Source: Macrobrachium rosenbergii
Taxonomy: Eukaryota > Arthropoda > Malacostraca > Decapoda > Palaemonidae
DNA length: 64,000 bases
Direction: 5' to 3'
NCBI RefSeq assembly: GCF_040412425.1
Contig: NC_089755.1
Span: 52,563,298-52,627,297, forward strand
The translations under genes were made by a program, and so were the position numbers. This document shows, piece after piece, positions 32,883-45,968 of this stretch (its first letter is position 1; each line of letters begins with the position of its first letter). Under the pieces are notes generated by a model. That model was not told the origin of the DNA. It searched no databases and saw only the letters and a list, made by a program, of their open reading frames with translations.

Positions 32883-33753
32883 GCCCTCCAGCGCCACTAC
32901 TCAAACAGACAGTGAGTGAAAACATTTCAATGATAATAAATTCTAAATTTAAAGGGAACTGATTGCCTACCTCCTCCCCCTTTAAATCCTCCTCCTCCTT
33001 TGTGTCCTCCTCCTCTCCCCTTTTTCTTCCAGAGGGCCAAGAGTCCCAGCTTCAGAGCACCTGCGTTGGAGAGAGGCAACATCTGTTTAGAACACCTGTT
33101 CAGTCTCGTTAGGTAGGCAATGAAGTATAGCGTTCCATTATATTGTCTATTTAATAGATAAATTGGTATACATTAGATATGAATAAATAAACAGATAAAT
33201 AGGTAATTGAGTATAGTGTTCCACTGTATTGTCAATCAAATAAATTAAATGGTATACATTAGATATGAAAAAATAAATATATAAATAGGTAATTAAGTAT
33301 AATATTCCATTGTATTACCAATCAAATAAATTAAATGGTATACATTAGATATGAAAAAATAAACAGGTAAACGGGTAATTAAGAATAATATTCCATTGTA
33401 TTATCAATCAAACAAACAAATTTTTTTATACATTAGATCAAAAAAATAAATACAGAAATAACTATCTTTGCGGCGCACCGTAAGCAATACTAAAGGGGGT
33501 ATTCGCAGAGCACCTTAGCTCCCAGCTAACTGTTTCCTTCCGTTTAATTTTCACTCTTGACATTGGGTCTCTCCCCCCCTTGACTGTTCAGCTCCTCTGA
33601 CTTTTTGTTACTCTCTTTCAAGAAAAAATTCTTCGCCAAAAGCTTAGTTATTCCAGAAAAGTTTTAGAGGTTTGATTAATTCATTTATAATAATAACGAC
33701 TAAGTAAACTATTTACAAAATAATGAAAATAACTAATGATTAACTTGTCACTA

Positions 33754-33821
<68 letters not shown>

Positions 33822-34284
33822 TAATAATTACGATTAAGTCATTGCAAAATGGCAATTTATTCTGAACAATACCTTGCAATTCCCTTCCCCTCCTTCGAGA
33901 CTCCACCGGGAAACTGGCTCTGTTCTGCCGATTTTAACCCCAAATAACAGCAAAACGCATTACAAAACCGAACTCGTAATATCAGCCCTCTTGTGACATC
34001 GCTTTAGACAACATATGCTAAAAAACAAAATGTCCGAAAACGAGCATGCGCAATACTGCCTCGAGTTCAAAACTTCCGCGCCACTTACCTAGAAGACCCA
34101 GTCCCGCGACCCCGGCTCCAATTCCACCGAGGCCGCTGAGTCCGGCGAGTCCTCCAGTGCCCAGGCCTATTCCTAGGGCCGTTCCAGTGGCTGCGCCAGT
34201 GCCGAGGAAAAGTATAGCCTGGACTTGGACGTAGGTCCCCAGCAGGGCCGCCAGGGACGCCAGCATCAGGATGGACATTCGCAT
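30474..34284 (-). CDS. GRP-A: secreted Gly-rich precursor with RRKR site and DM4/DM12-like Cys domain (688 aa)
   Basis: Coding exons are 34089-34284, 32971-33060, 31346-32793, 30934-31076 and 30474-30663. Phases are 1, 1, 0, 2, all GT-AG, and the 2067-nt frame is open to TAG. Residues 1-23 are a signal peptide (MRMSILMLAS...VQA). Next come a hydrophobic Gly/Leu/Ala stretch, a short LALWKKKGRGGGHKG segment, and a large Gly-rich region with GGGGY, GGGGH and HVGG repeats. It ends in SIRRKR (557-562), a furin-type site. The C-terminal domain has C598-x5-C604-E-L and C655-x6-C662-P-Y-T with YEFAMDAGY before the second pair, which matches the pattern I know for the arthropod DM4/DM12 family. A 5' untranslated exon probably lies near 38.44-38.65 kb, because an acceptor precedes the ATG. 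GRP-B is a shorter paralogue with matching phases. A cuticular or matrix role is inference from composition. Confidence 0.85.
31440..32720 (-). repeat. Coding Gly-rich repeat region (polypurine on the coding strand)
   Basis: The coding strand is mostly GGA/GGT with GGAGGAGGTGG motifs, and the plus strand is CCT/TCC-rich. A 118-120-bp unit is duplicated side by side (about 31978-32095 and 32095-32213), showing recent unequal crossing-over or slippage in frame. The plus-strand Ser/Thr-rich frame at 31529-32737 is its antisense shadow. Confidence 0.9.
32832..32880. repeat. (AAT)n microsatellite in GRP-A intron
   Basis: Trinucleotide run about 40 bp from the acceptor of the Gly-rich exon. Another is at 33763-33820 in the preceding intron. 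Confidence 0.95.
33115..33450. repeat. 86-bp tandem repeat, four units, in GRP-A intron
   Basis: Units start GGTAATTAAGTATAATATTCC at about 33202, 33288 and 33374, with a diverged first unit at 33116. They share GGTATACATTAGATATGAA. The AT-rich array lies between the signal-peptide exon and the short second coding exon. Confidence 0.88.
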
Positions 34285-34429
34285 CCTGCAACAGGGATAT
34301 TGGAGAAACAATTTCATCAGTTAATTCGTATCCTTAAAGGTGTAATTTGTGTGTATAGGCTGTAAAACTTTGTTTATATATACAGTATATACAGTAAAAC
34401 AGAAAATTTAATTTTATGTACAGTAGGTA

Positions 34430-34703
<274 letters not shown>

Positions 34704-35654
34704 CTTATACATAAAAGTGAATGTTTGTATGTTAGTTCGCTCTAGAAATCCGAACCGCTTGACCGATCTAGACAAATTTGGCACTTGGCCATCATTTGAC
34801 CCAACATAGACAACAGGGTAGGTTTCAAACCCGTGCCCCCTTCCCCTTCCCACACCCCCTTTCCCTTTGTAGCTTATGTGGTGAATAAACTCCACGGGTT
34901 TATCATACCTCATATCGTGTACTCGACACCACAGAAATATATTACTGAAAATGTTTTCCTTTCCCATGATTAATAACACATCCTCGTTTTAGCACACTCT
35001 CTTGCTTCTGAAAATAGACAGTTAGTGGTCTTTATCCTTGGCGGAGAGAAAATAGTCCAGTCCTTCTAAAACGCAACGTGACAGATTACAGCCAAAGTCA
35101 CCTGTCTGCCTAACCAGGCTGAGGTCAGTCGCTTACATGAACTTGCAAGAGTCGTTTCCTCTCAGTGTTTACTCTCTTTTTACATTATATTTCGTAATTC
35201 CTTGCGCAAGCACTGCTGGAAAGCCTACATACTTCTATTTTTATGCCATGAGTCTAAGATAATTTACTTACTTGAAAAATCAAGAACTTCCTGAAATATA
35301 TAAAGTGGTATTTGGCAGTAATTTTAGATCAAGAACGTTCTGGAGTACTGTGCAGTACATGCAGTGGTATTTGGCAGCTGATTTGCCCAAAGCTCAGAGA
35401 CTGTACGAATGATCTTTCTGGTTGTTTTTTGATTTATTATTTTATGTATTAAACCTATCAACATCTTGCTGAAATAAGTAGTCAACAAGGGAATGGGTTG
35501 AGTGAATAGGTTAAGCATCTTTGTAGTTTCTCTGACACAGCGTTTTGACAGAAGCCTTGAGAGTGCTTGCTGAGCTACTAACCTGTTTTTCCCTGTTTTT
35601 CCTATTTTTCTTGCTTTCTTCATGCACTTGCTTGTAGCGCGCAGCCTTGAAGTT

Positions 35655-35662
35655 TTATTGCA

Positions 35663-35737
<75 letters not shown>

Positions 35738-35782
35738 AGTGTGTATACAGTATAGAATAGTATATATATATATATATATATA

Positions 35783-35844
<62 letters not shown>

Positions 35845-35850
35845 ATACAG
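35655..35850. repeat. Compound (AT)n/(GT)n microsatellite
   Basis: AT runs at 35668-35735 and 35760-35822 are separated by GTAAGTGTGTATACAGTATAGAA and end in a GT run at 35822-35846. It lies in the proposed GRP-A intron 1. Confidence 0.95.
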
Positions 35851-36299
35851 AATATATATATACACACATATATGTACTATATATACGTGAGTGTCCGTGT
35901 GATTTTAAAATTATTGGATCTGCCCACAACGACATTGAGTTGATGGCGTTGGAATCTTTTTGTAAAAACAACTGTACCTTCGCTAAATAGCCATTCTCCG
36001 TCCGCCCAACTGTTTGTAGCCTAATTACCTGTTTGTTGACAACCCACGTTCACTATGGGTAGCTATCAAATGTTGATATTCTCCCTTCCTCTTTTAGTTA
36101 ACGTTTAGGTCTTGCCTTGTGGGGTGATTCTTTAAAGTTTTCCATTTGTCTTTTATCTAATTCACAAACACTTTTATCTAAAGTGTTTGTAAATTTAAAA
36201 GAATTATGGTATATAAGTGGCTTTTTATGTATTTGTAGTCCGTGCGCAATTTGCCGCCGTTGGACTTGCATAATGTGATGTGAAAAACGTCGGAACATA

Positions 36300-36328
36300 C
36301 ATTATATATATATGTATGTATGTATGTG

Positions 36329-36382
<54 letters not shown>

Positions 36383-36540
36383 CATATATTTATACATATA
36401 TATATTTTTATATATACATATGTTTATTTATATACAGTATATATATGTATATATATAAATATATTTATGTACATATATATATTTATATATATACATATGT
36501 ATATTTATATATATATAAACATACATATGTATAATATATG
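36300..36540. repeat. TATA/TATG/TATT low-complexity tract
   Basis: Mixed AT and GT dinucleotide sequence with (TATG)n and a GT run. Its Tyr/Ile open frames are artefacts. Confidence 0.9.
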
Positions 36541-36774
36541 TAGAGTCCGATGGGACGGGCAACCTGACGGAAGCAAGAAAGAGAGGGCGGAAGGAAAAAA
36601 AGAAGCCAGGAGCGGCATATATCAGTCTGGGAACACTGAAGTAGGTAGAGAACTTTCTCTATTTCTAGGCCACTTGATCATTAAGATATTGTCCTACTGT
36701 TCGTGAGGAGAATTATTTGTTATTTATTTATTTTTTCTTTAAAAAAACTGCGAAAGGTATAAAGGAAGTACACT

Positions 36775-37030
36775 GAATTGATTGAATGTAGAATTTAGGC
36801 CAAAGGCCAAGCACTGGGACCTCTAAGGTCATTCAGCGCTGAAACGGAAATTGAGAGGAAAAGGGTTGAAAGGTGTAACAGGAGGAAAACCTCAAAGCAG
36901 TTGCACTATGAATCAATTGTTAAGAGAGGGTGGAAAGTAAGGTGGAAGAAAGAGAATATGAAAGGAGGTACAGTAAAAGGAATGAAAGGGGTTGCAGCAA
37001 GGGGCCGAAGGCACGCTGCAAAGAACGAAG
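36775..37030 (+). repeat. Dispersed SINE-like repeat, copy 6
   Basis: Runs from GATTGAATGTAGAATTTAGGCCAAAGGCC to GGCCGAAGGCACGCTGCAAAGAA, lacking the final GACGGCACTAC segment. It lies in the proposed GRP-A intron 1. Confidence 0.85.
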
Positions 37031-37601
37031 TAGATTAATCATTAAGAAAATAAAGAGCAGTAATAATAAATAGAAAATAGGTATAGATGAGTTATCTCAG
37101 CGTAAAGTATTCATTGCTAGCAATGTCATGATTAAGACTGAACTAATTTTTAAAAATGGAACAGGATATGAAAGTGTTCTGTGAAATACATATTCTCGCA
37201 ATAACTCAATGAATTTATGGTAAAATGAACACTTGTTGCTAATTGCTCTCATTATTCTTTTACACTCCCAGAACAAAAGCGATTTCCGTCTTGAAGTTTT
37301 TTTTTTTTACCAAATTATTTTAGCGCGAGCCAGCGACAACCACTAATTGCTGGGTGATTTTGCAATATCAGGAAATGACGAGATAGATAAGTGGACGCGA
37401 AGTTATGATTAGGTTCGTCTGAAAGTGGGTTTTAGAAGACTGGGATTGAATTAGCATGAATAGGTTGGAATGCGACCCGTTTGTACGCTCTACAATTATC
37501 CTTAAGATCTTGTGAAAGTTGTTTTAATAATTCATAATTTAATCTAATGAAAAAAGTTGAAACAGGCAAAGCTAAAATGTACAGATGTCAGAATCCGGTT
37601 T

Positions 37602-37604
<3 letters not shown>

Positions 37605-37686
<82 letters not shown>

Positions 37687-37789
37687 ATTTTATAAATATG
37701 AATATATATTATATATATATAATATATATATGTAACAAAAAAAAATATATATATATACATATATATGTGTGTGTGCGTTTATAAATGTA

Positions 37790-37850
<61 letters not shown>
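37605..37850. repeat. (AT)n and (GT)n microsatellites
   Basis: AT runs at 37607-37677 and 37795-37845 with GT and TATA interspersion between them. Confidence 0.95.
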
Positions 37851-37851
<1 letters not shown>

Positions 37852-38437
37852 TGAATTAATTTTATCACATCACCGTGATTCATATACAAGCATTAAGCTA
37901 GAAATGTCCTTTAATATCCAATTCGCTCTACCTCGGAAATAATATATTTTCATATACGTTAGCCGAAGGGGAATTTTGCAATTGTTCAGAAAAAGTTGAG
38001 TATGCTTATGACATTGTTGTATTCATTTATAACGCGAGAGTTAACATATTTTTAACGCTCAAAATGAACTGATGATTCTCTGATTCAAAATACTGAGTAG
38101 TGTAACGAGAAGTAGTTTTGAGTCACGACTGAAAAAAAAAACATTAAGGTTTCAATTAGGGCCAATCACATAATCACATTTTGATCTGGCATCTAAGGAC
38201 CAATAGGGCTTCAAGTTGGTGCAGAACGACCAATCAGAGCCCACTCTCACTTGGTAACCGTCTTGTTTACCATAAAATTTGACAACCACCACTCGAAATC
38301 ACATTTTCTTTATTATCACTAAATCTGGATCGTTTCCCATTCACTGCGGACTTAGGCGCGATGAAGACCTCTCGTCCAGTTAACACCAACACACTTAATC
38401 AGTCTTAATTAGTCTCATCACTGACCTTTTCTCTCAC

Positions 38438-38680
38438 CTCGCGACGCCTGCCACAGAGAAGGCGGGAAATCAAGCCAAAAGTTTGAGGAGGCCTTTGAAA
38501 CTCCTACCTCTCCTTCCCCTCCTCCTCCTCTTCTTGTGCTTCTCTTCCTTAGAGGCACTCTTTTAGCTTGGAGATGCGTGGTGGAGGATTCCTCTCCACC
38601 TTCGGATGTTAAGAATAGCTTCGGTGTGAGGCTACCAAGGAAGTGAAGCCACCGGGGCTGAAGAGAACCGCTTATATAGC
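38438..38680 (-). promoter_or_regulatory. Probable GRP-A promoter and untranslated first exon
   Basis: A minus-strand TATA box (GCTATATAAGCGG, plus 38668-38680) sits about 30 nt above a likely start near 38645. About 205 nt of ATG-free, GC-richer sequence then ends in GCGAG followed by GTGAGAG at 38437, a good donor. GRP-A's signal-peptide exon has an acceptor just before its ATG and needs such an exon. No competing gene lies between. The linkage across a roughly 4.1-kb intron is inferred. Confidence 0.5.
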
Positions 38681-38829
38681 GCATGCGCACTTTCCCCCGG
38701 AACGCCTTTGCACAAGAGGAGGGAAGGTTCTCGGAGATGCGGTACATACTTATTCTCTGAGTTCCCCTGGCGTGAACTGACGCATTCACAGGGGATGAGT
38801 CCTATTCTAATACATGAATTCAGGGCAGG

Positions 38830-39060
38830 TCCTAAAGACACAAACGCAAGACAGGTCCTTTTAGACAAACGAGGTAAGTGTATGTTCTACAGACAAACAA
38901 ACGAAGGGCGGATCCTACAGACTCACAAACGAAGGGCAGTTCTTATAAAGAAGTGATGGGCTTGCCCTACAGACACATAAACGAAGTCATGTCTTGCAGA
39001 CAAACAAACGCAGGACAGGTCCTACAAGCAGACAAGCATAGAAGAGAGTGGCAGGTCGTA
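38830..39060. repeat. Degenerate tandem repeat of 28-30 bp
   Basis: Recurring motif CAAACGAAGGGCGGATCCTACAGACACA, about eight diverged units, upstream of the GRP-A promoter. Confidence 0.6.
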
Positions 39061-39099
39061 CAGACTAGCAAACAAAAGGCGGTAACATCTGAACGAAGG

Positions 39100-39931
39100 G
39101 CTGCAGTGTCGAAATTTTCTGTAGAAATGAACACCGAACCGATGTTATGCTTCTTTTAGAAGTGGACCCAGGTATCAACTTGTGTACTTTAGTACATCGC
39201 GTAAAGTACATTGTGTAAACCACCATAATTCCATGATTCACTTTAAAAAATAGAGCTGGGCCAAAAGTGAAAGAACTCATTTGTTTACTGTCATATCGTT
39301 GTCTTTGGTGTAAGATTATAAAAATTATAAAACTGATTTACTATATGAATAATATTATGACCATTCATTAAATATTCATGAATTTCAAAATGTTCACCTC
39401 TGAGACGGCCGAGTGTTAAATATACCATAAAAAAATGTAAGTGAGAAATCTGAAACGTGGCATTCCAAGACATCTGTAGAGATATTCCACTGATGAATGG
39501 TGAGAGAGAGAGAGACGAAGAGAGAGAGAGAGGAAGGGTAGGGTTTCACTACTATATAAGAGAAAATGAATAAGAATGACATTGTGATCTGAGGGCAAAG
39601 CGTGACGTTGAATTTTCATTCTGTTTGGCTAAAGTAGTTCGAGCAGGAGATGGACCTTGGTTTAAGGATTTAGAATGAAGCAACGTATTCCACAAATGAA
39701 GAAAACTAAATATTGCTAATGCCTGTGTTTCCCACTGCAAGATGTTGCCTGAAGTCTTGGGTGCTATTAACAAATACACCTCTGTCATTATTTGCACGGG
39801 GATTCAAGGGTAGACTTTTTTTTTTGGTTTAATTAAGGAATGTTTATAACTTGTTCTTGACTTTGTATTTGAAATAGGTTATAGTCTCGTGACAGCACGG
39901 GTTCTTGCTCTTTAGAATAACCAGTTAGCTA

Positions 39932-40008
<77 letters not shown>

Positions 40009-40214
40009 TAAAGCCAATCTTCGTTCTTTTTCATTTTTCTTAATGTTAAATGTACGGTTCACTACGAAAATATAAAGATCAGGAATGGGGTAAATACATC
40101 ATCACACAATACACACGCACGAAAAAATTAATTAAATAAATACGCGAATATATATCTATGTATATATACATTTTTTATATATGTATATGTATATATATGT
40201 TTTATATATATATA

Positions 40215-40286
<72 letters not shown>

Positions 40287-41250
40287 TGAAATGCAATCGT
40301 TCAAACAACAACAAAAAATAAAAAGAGAGAGAGAGAAAAAAAAACTTTCAAAAACGTCTTTGAAAACCAAATATACTTTAAACGCCATATATTCAACCTG
40401 AAATTTGTGTAAAAGATCAGAGAGACGAACTCTATCAAAACTCCTTTTCAAAGCACTTTGAGAATCATCCTTCAAAGCACTTTTCAATCCTCTCGCTAAT
40501 CATCCGTCCAATTCGGGGTGATTTATAGCCTCCGACAGATGCAAGTTGGTAATTATCGATATATCATCTCAAAGGAGAAATTTCGCTTTGCGGTCGGCTT
40601 GATTGATTGGATCGGTAACTTGAGTAGCTGGCGTCACATGGCGCAGTAAGATACATGGCAGTGTTCCTCAAGGTAGAATCTTACGTTGTTGTATTTTATC
40701 TTTATTATATTCTAAGTCGTGGCAGAAGTAATCCATTATACCTATCTATTTGAGTCATGCGCAGACGTATGCGTATGATACATGTGCTACTATTACCATG
40801 CATATATACGTGCGTATTATGCATATGTATTGTCGTACGATAGAATACATACCTATTAAAAAATCAGTCGGTTTGATTATTATTTGAGTTAAGTTACTTC
40901 GATGATATTTAGGTTTCACCCGTTTAAGTATTTTTCGAGTAAAAAAGATAATATTAAGTTACGGTAAATTTGTGTTAACTTTGATCTAAGTTTGTGTTCA
41001 GCAAATTTCGCCTCAGGCTGCATTAAAAAAAAAACTCTTCTGTAATAAAAATATTCAATTTCAAAAGACATGGTGCCTATATGGACCCTTGCAAGTCTTC
41101 TTGCAAAATAAGAAGCATTTCCGCTGCCTTCGGCTGAGCAGTTGCTCCGAGGCGATTTCCTCAAAGAAACCAAATGAGAAAACCAAAAGCCTGTTTTTTT
41201 AGACTCGCTCGCGAGCTGTCATAAAGCATTAGAGCCTCTTATTGTGCAAT
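39100..41250. other. AT-rich intergenic region, no supported gene
   Basis: Contains (AT)n runs at 39935-40003 and 40210-40284. Segments near 40540-40680 and 41000-41180 have more balanced composition but no frame longer than about 85 codons with any recognisable domain, and no splice structure I trust. Confidence 0.5.
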
Positions 41251-41289
41251 TGTCAAGCGCTTGAGTCTCGCTTGTGAGGGATCGTGGAA

Positions 41290-41745
41290 CGTCTGTTATC
41301 GGGAAGTCACTCCGTCTATACGTTTCAGGAAGTCACTCCGTCTATACATTTCAGGAAGTCACTCCATCCATACATTTCAGGAAGTCACTTCGTCTATGCA
41401 TTTCAGGAAGTCACTCCGTCTATACATTTCAGGAAGTCACTCCATCTATACGTTTCAGGAAGTCACTCCGTCTATACATTTCAGGAAGTCACTCCATCTA
41501 TACATTTCAGGAAGTCACTCCGTCTATACATTTCAGGAAGTCACTCCATCTATACACTTCAGAAGGTCACTCCATCTATGCATTTCAGGACATTTCAGGA
41601 AGTCACTCCGTTCAAACATTTCAGGAAGTCACTCCACCTATACATTTCAGGAAGGCACTCCATCTATACACTTCAGGAAGTCACTCCGTATATACATTTC
41701 AGGAAGTCACTCCGTCTATGAATTTCAGGAAGTTACTCCATCTAT
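41290..41745 (+). repeat. 26-bp minisatellite, about 17 units
   Basis: The unit is AGGAAGTCACTCCGTCTATA plus CATTTC, with C/T variation (CCGTC/CCATC) and one internal partial duplication near 41590. The period is 3n+2 and the unit has no stop codon, so all three plus frames stay open (145-192 codons) through the array. These frames are artefacts of the repeat. Confidence 0.95.
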
Positions 41746-41759
41746 ACATACATTGCAGT

Positions 41760-43360
41760 CTTGAAAAACGACGGGTTTTAGAAAAATGGATTTTAGCGAT
41801 CAAGCGTTTTTCCCTGCAAGGTGTTGAGAAGTTGCTCTTCATGCATCTTTAATTTTTCTATTTCATCTTGGCGATATTCTTCAAAATAGCCAAGGAGGCC
41901 ACACGTATTGCCATTTGTTTCAGAGATATACCCAGTATATTTTAATCGTCATGAGAGAGAGAGAGAGAGAAAAGTATCTAGTTCCACAAAAACATGGCGT
42001 CTTTCCTGAAGGACGTAACAAGATAACATTTATTTATGGCTATGCCAAAACTGCGACAGAAGAACTGGTATTAATGCCCTATAAAATAGATTAAATAATT
42101 GCCGCCACCTCTTCATACAAATCACACTCATACATGCATACATACAATATGAGTGTGTATGTACGTATGTATATACACATTCTTGACTGAATACAACATT
42201 GTTTCCTTGTTTTTAATTACTAGCACGCGCACATCTCCATTGACGTAAATATATGCAACGTTCTCACGTCAAATATTTCTCCAGCTGCCGCCATAAACTT
42301 CGAGAAGTGACAACACGTTCTCACAGTGACGATACGAATTCACGACGAGTGTACAAGTATGAGACGAGCGGAAGTCAATTAGAGTGACATCATAACAAGG
42401 ATTACATCACCTGAAGTCACCCACGTTCTCCTGTAGCTCTGAGGTCGCAAACAAATGAGCGTGATTCTCGGTCGTATAATATTTGGGGTCCATCTGCACT
42501 GACAGATAAAAGACTCTTGAGATGGTTTGCATCTGAATTATGCGTCACTCACTGAAGCTTGAGGATGTTTTTGAAGGACGAAGGTTCGATTATCCAGTTG
42601 GTAAATCATGTTACTCTTTACTTCTTCCTTTCTCTTGAATTCTTTTTTTCTTATGGCTGTTTATTTTTTATTGTTATCAGCTAACAGTTGTATTGTAGGG
42701 ATGTAAACGCACTTTGAGCATAGAGTGTAGTTTTTATATATGCTATTTTTTTTATAATGCAGTAGTAAAATACAAACTATATTCTAGTTATAATCTTCAT
42801 GGGCTATCATTCATAAATACATTCCTTCCAAAATGTGGCCTGTGAAATTCCCCGCCCTCTTTTGTATATTATGAATGACTCAACTTGCCTCTTTCTAAGA
42901 GGCGGATCTGCTATCAGTGAACCGCGTCAATAACCTAGATATTGTAACGCCAGTTTTAGTAGACATAATCAGTCAATCAGTGCTATCACTGAAGGAGTGA
43001 AATCTTGCCCGTCTCGGTCGTCCTCTTCACTTCAAAAAAAGCAGGTGATACAATGAAAACACAGAAAATATTTCTACCACTACCGCAATAGTAGTAGTAG
43101 TAGGAATTAACCTTTGGAACGGCTCTTTGCTTCTTCAGTGATGTCAATCGGCCTTTGCAACGGCTCCTTGTCTCGCTCTGGTTTTCTTTCGGTGTTTTCT
43201 TTTCTACTGTTTATCTTGCAAAGATAACGGGGGAAAAATATCCTAAATGCTGGTGAGTGTACTTTCACTCTCAGTCTATATCTGGAAGAAAGTAAACAGT
43301 TTCTATCGGGTGAAAGTTACGCCACCGAATGGCTCTTTAGTTTTCGGAAGCAGAGCGTAA
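41760..43360. other. Intergenic region, no supported gene
   Basis: Mostly unique-looking AT-rich sequence. The 42.2-42.5 kb part is more balanced and holds several ACGTCA/TGACATCA-like half-sites, which could be regulatory. I see no gene. Confidence 0.4.
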
Positions 43361-43364
43361 TTCG

Positions 43365-43367
<3 letters not shown>

Positions 43368-43417
<50 letters not shown>

Positions 43418-43433
43418 TATTTGTGTCTAACAG

Positions 43434-43488
<55 letters not shown>

Positions 43489-43517
43489 CTGAGATCTTTT
43501 TAACATTTGTCTAACAG

Positions 43518-43551
<34 letters not shown>

Positions 43552-43620
43552 TAACATTAGTGGCCCCAACAGAATCTCTCTCTCTCTCTCTGCTCTTCTT
43601 AACATTAGTGAGTCCAACAG

Positions 43621-43674
<54 letters not shown>
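43368..43674. repeat. Compound minisatellite with embedded (CT)n
   Basis: Five CT runs alternate with spacers that are variants of TTTTAACATTTGTGTCTAACAGAATC. The spacers are related, so spacer plus CT run is the repeating unit. The minus-strand Arg/Glu frame is an artefact. Confidence 0.88.
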
Positions 43675-43675
<1 letters not shown>

Positions 43676-44194
43676 GTACCTGCATGTAAAAGTTTAAACT
43701 TACTGATTTGCACAGTCAGCACAATAAGCCCATCCATTAAAGCCATACAAAGAAGGGATCCATTAACCCATTCTTTAAAGAAAGGGGCTCATCAATTTAA
43801 CCTGTGATGTCTTCATTCAAAAACCTTTTATCGTAAAGCTGAAGAAAAATGTTGGTCTAAATTTGCTGAAATAATAAGACTGGTTATGAAATTATTCTAC
43901 ACTTTCATTAGTGATTTTGACTTAATACGTTGGTTTTCAAAATTCAACTCGATGGGTGCAGTTGTGAATTGTATAATTACTATATATTGATATTTAAATT
44001 CCATTAATCTGAGGGAAAGAGTTAAAACTCATTCATTCATTTACACATTCCGTCATTATTCAAAGAATTATTTAAAGAAATATTTACTAAACAATTTTCG
44101 GTTCTTTCATTAACTTCATAAAGTAGGTTGACGGGGTTAGGGCAAAATTTATTTCAATTTGAAGACTGAAATTAAACACTTCATTTTTAGTTTT

Positions 44195-44590
44195 CTGTAA
44201 AAGAAAACTATTGTGCCGGCTTTGTCTGTCCGTCCAACTTTAGTCTGTCTGCACTTTTTGCTGTCTGCCCTCAGATCTTAAAAACTACTGAGGCTAGAGG
44301 GCTGCAAATTGGTATGTTGATCATCCACCCTCCAATCATTAAACATACCAGATTACAGCCATCTAGCCTCAGTAATTTTTATTTTATTTAAGGTTAAAGT
44401 TAGCCATAATCGTGCGTCTGGCGACGATATAGGCCAGGCCACCACCGGGCAGTGGTTAAAGTTTCACGGGCCGCGGCTCATACAGCATTATACCGAGACC
44501 ACCGAAAGATAGATCCGTTTTCGTTGGCCTTGATTATACGATGTACAGAAAACCCGATTGAGCCGAAGAAACTTGGGCGCATTTTTTTTT
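44195..44590 (+). repeat. Dispersed repeat (RNA- or DNA-derived, unclassified)
   Basis: A sequence of about 400 bp with balanced composition: TTGTGCCGGCTTTGTCTGTC, CTACTGAGGCTAGAGGGCTG, ACGATATAGGCCAGGCCACC, TTGAGCCGAAGAAACTTGGG, then a T-rich tail. CTACTGAGGCTAGAGGGCTGCAA and AGCCATCTAGCCTCAGTAA form an internal inverted repeat. I recall similar sequence as a common decapod interspersed repeat. This is from memory, not a search. Confidence 0.55.
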
Positions 44591-45508
44591 TTTATTTTTC
44601 TTTTTTTAGTATATTCCGTTTGCCTATCGTATTTGTCGAGAACATTACAAACATTACAGAGTGTTTGTTTGAATCTGTTTGCAATTGCATTACTGCTAAT
44701 GCAATGGCTTGTTTATTTCTTTTTGTTTTTGTTTACTAAACACAGTGGCATAGACCTTAGTGCGTTTACCATTTTTCCTCGGAAGATAAGGGTCGCATGA
44801 GAGACGTTATATTATTAAATATGTTATCGATTGAATAACTTGTAAAATAAATCTAAAAATCAATTAATCCAAGAATTAATTGACAGAAAATGTAATCAAC
44901 GCTATGATTCTGCAAAAAAAAAATCATAACGTTGATATTACCTCGTCAATACCTTGTCAGTTTGTGGCAAGTTAATTTATTATTTTTTTTATTTTTTGCA
45001 TGTTGAAATAAAAGAAACCAAAAAAAAGTGATAGCTTGTTTCTGCTGTCAATTACTCTTACGTAGCTGTGCGGTAAAACTGGATAGCTCAGGTTCGAAAT
45101 TACTGGTTAACGTGATCTCCGAAGCAGTGTCCATGAAAGTTGCCCCCATTAAATATGACCTAACCTTTACTAGATAATCAAAATGAATTATAAGCAACAC
45201 TTACAAAGTTCGTAATCGGTCACCCATGTGGATGTTTAAGTAAACAAATCGATAAAAACTTATATATAATTTGAGCGAATGCAGAAATGTACAGCGAAAA
45301 CTAAACACAAGATTATAGCGGTCGGCTTCGAATCCATCCTACGACAGAAACGGATGTAATACCTAAGTATTTTGGTCAGCTTCAAATCCATCCTACGACA
45401 GAAAAGGATGTAACACCTAAATATTTTGGTCAAAAAAGATGCTTCTGTAGAAAGTGAAATGCAACAAAGCATTTCAGGATCACGTAGCCAAAACAATAAA
45501 CATGAGTG

Positions 45509-45545
<37 letters not shown>

Positions 45546-45834
45546 ATAGCTTCTGTTTTCTTAGATGAAAAGAACTATAGATACAGTCACTCTCGAATAA
45601 CTTTGCGATTGTGCATCGTCAGTCAACCGTCGTGATATTTGCCACAAAGGGAGAGATTCCGACTGCAAGATTTCCAGAGCTAATTAGAGCACGGTCGGAA
45701 CTTGGACGGGTGGCCATCTACGTCCCACGTAAACGTCTATCTGTAAGGACGTGGTCATAGGGCTAGCAACCTCATCCCGTAAATCAGTGTCCCGAAATTT
45801 AACTTTAAGCTTAAAATTACACGTAAGCTCTCTC

Positions 45835-45905
45835 TGTCTCTCTTAGGACAAACCAGTCAGCGCTAGACAGTCTCTCTCTCTCTAAGACTGACAAGTTAAG
45901 GGGAT

Positions 45906-45968
<63 letters not shown>

